From assembly GCF_025369935.1 (NCBI RefSeq), contig NZ_CP104467.1:6579001-6643000 (forward strand): a stretch of 64,000 nucleotides of DNA, read 5' to 3'. Position 1 is the stretch's first letter, and every line of letters starts with the position of its first letter. The notes beneath the pieces were generated by a model that saw only the letters and a program-made list of their open reading frames with translations, was not told the DNA's origin and ran no database searches. The DNA comes from Paenibacillus andongensis. Its GTDB lineage: Bacteria; Bacillota; Bacilli; Paenibacillales; NBRC-103111. The position numbers and the translations under genes are program-made. Of the stretch, positions 63,007 through 64,000 are shown one piece after another.

Positions 63007-64000
63007 AAATTCTCCTCCTCTGAAAACAACCACTTGTGTGGAATATATGCAATTCCTAAATCATCTTCACTAGAATGAACACTAAAATTAATTGCTTTAG
63101 TTATATAATCATAAGGAGTCCCATCCTCATGATGACATGCAACATTAAAATAATAGTCACCTTGAACTAAATTTAATGACTCTATCTGATACACAACTTT
63201 GCCATTAGTCTTATACGGAACTTTCACTTTATCAATTAAAGTATTGGTTCCATAACATCTAGTTCCATCCATCTTGAAAATCCCAACACCAAATACAAGC
63301 TTGTTAGCGTTTCTATCCTTAACCTGAAAAGATAACTCAATATTAATAGGTTGTCCTTTTCCTAAAACATGTAAATTTTCACCTATTGGGTTCAATAAAA
63401 GAACTTTTGAAATCTCAACTGCACCATTTCCCCATCTTTTAACTTCTTGCTGATTTATTTCTTTTTCTATTTTCACATCATTACTTTCAACCTTTTTTAC
63501 CTCTTGGTTTTTCGCCTCATTTTTCATGCGATTCTCTTCACTATTTGCCAAAAAATCCAGATAATCTCGAATAATTTCATCCGGTTTTCCATGCTTCTTA
63601 ACTTTAGAATCTTGTATCCAATAGACTTCATCACACAACCGTTCCATTGCTCCATTATCATGTGACACAAAAACAATCGTTTTTCCTTGTTGCTTAAATT
63701 CTTCTATTTTACTGATGCATTTCTTTTGAAAAGCATTATCTCCAACAGCTAGAATTTCATCTATTAATAACACATCAGGTTCTACGTGAATAGCAATTGA
63801 AAAGGCTAACCTCATAAACATCCCTGAAGAATAAGTTCTGACTGGACTATCGATATATGCCTCCAATTCTGAAAATTTTACAATGGTGTCTAATCGCGCA
63901 TCAATTTCTTTACGAGTAAGACCAAAAATAGACGCATTCATGTAGATATTTTCTCTTCCGGTAAAGTCCATATGAAAACCGGCTCCTAATTCTAGGAGAC
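63003..64000 (-). CDS. Wzt-like ABC transporter ATPase with C-terminal glycan-binding domain (5' end outside window)
   Basis: The frame is open to the window edge (332 residues visible). It enters inside the nucleotide-binding domain at LLELGAGFHMDFTGRENIYM, contains the ABC signature YSSGMFMRLAFSIA, Walker B DVLLIDEILAVGD and the switch His in VFVSHD. After a charged linker (about 160-190 of the visible part) a beta-sandwich Wzt_C-type domain follows (VLGKGQPINIELSFQV to SVHSSEDDLGIAY). Such ATPases export undecaprenyl-linked polysaccharide and recognise the terminal modification. The permease should lie just outside the window. Confidence 0.94.
   Translation of the reverse strand, partial: LLELGAGFHMDFTGRENIYMNASIFGLTRKEIDARLDTIVKFSELEAYIDSPVRTYSSGMFMRLAFSIAIHVEPDVLLIDEILAVGDNAFQKKCISKIEEFKQQGKTIVFVSHDNGAMERLCDEVYWIQDSKVKKHGKPDEIIRDYLDFLANSEENRMKNEAKNQEVKKVESNDVKIEKEINQQEVKRWGNGAVEISKVLLLNPIGENLHVLGKGQPINIELSFQVKDRNANKLVFGVGIFKMDGTRCYGTNTLIDKVKVPYKTNGKVVYQIESLNLVQGDYYFNVACHHEDGTPYDYITKAINFSVHSSEDDLGIAYIPHKWLFSEEENL

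Overview
The window looks like a chromosomal segment of a Gram-positive, spore-forming member of the Paenibacillaceae (probably Paenibacillus). Supporting signs are the cortex morphogenetic protein CmpA, the ydcC-like/alr/ndoAI/ndoA/tex/sprT/tRNA order known from Bacillus subtilis, strong AGGAGG-type ribosome binding sites, frequent TTG/GTG starts, and a surface-glycan locus using an ABC exporter as in S-layer glycan clusters of this group. The assignment is inferred from gene content, not from a search.

Region 1 (1-11.4 kb), cation transport. Almost everything is on the minus strand: a 28-residue membrane microprotein, kdpF, kdpA, kdpB, kdpC and an open-ended KdpD-like protein with the P-loop/USP sensor module in tandem duplicate. 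A structured leader ending in an intrinsic terminator precedes the kdp genes. Next come a KimA-type potassium importer, a stretch with candidate small ORFs and terminators, tRNA-Leu(GAG) and tRNA-Glu(TTC), and a CorA-type Mg2+ channel on the plus strand.

Region 2 (11.4-25.6 kb), conserved core. It holds a chemoreceptor, tRNA-Ser(GCT) and tRNA-Asn(GTT), sprT, a small conserved protein, cmpA, tex, the EndoA/EndoAI toxin-antitoxin pair, alanine racemase, a SEC-C protein, a YdcC-like lipoprotein, an acyltransferase and a coiled-coil protein. The B. subtilis sigB operon that sits between ndoA and tex is absent. Inside this region, 14.8-16.6 kb is repeat-rich: two kinds of four-palindrome elements with the same approximate 50-60-50 bp spacing, a 66-bp tandem array, and a gene with six 14-residue repeats behind a promoter-terminator leader.

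Region 3 (25.7-64 kb), surface polysaccharide or S-layer glycan biosynthesis, nearly all on the minus strand and AT-rich. It contains an initiating polyprenyl-phosphate sugar transferase, several GT2 and GT4 glycosyltransferases, complete dTDP-L-rhamnose genes (rfbA, rfbC, rfbB, rfbD, plus a second rfbC), and a subcluster of DegT aminotransferase, LpxA-like acyltransferase and BKACE (DUF849) enzyme. A second subcluster pairs a CoaD-like nucleotidyltransferase with a CTP-type polyprenol kinase-like protein and two unknown proteins. The cluster ends with a coiled-coil methyltransferase and the ATPase of a Wzm/Wzt-type exporter. At 45.7-56.7 kb is a tightly overlapping module of GtrA flippase, RfbH, RfbF, RfbG, a TPP enzyme, a reductase and a GtrB-like transferase, with a GT-C-like membrane protein upstream. 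The enzyme set matches the logic of yersiniose (branched 3,6-dideoxyhexose) synthesis, joined to a GtrABC-type extracytoplasmic glycosylation system. Decayed transposase genes mark several module borders, which suggests assembly by horizontal transfer.
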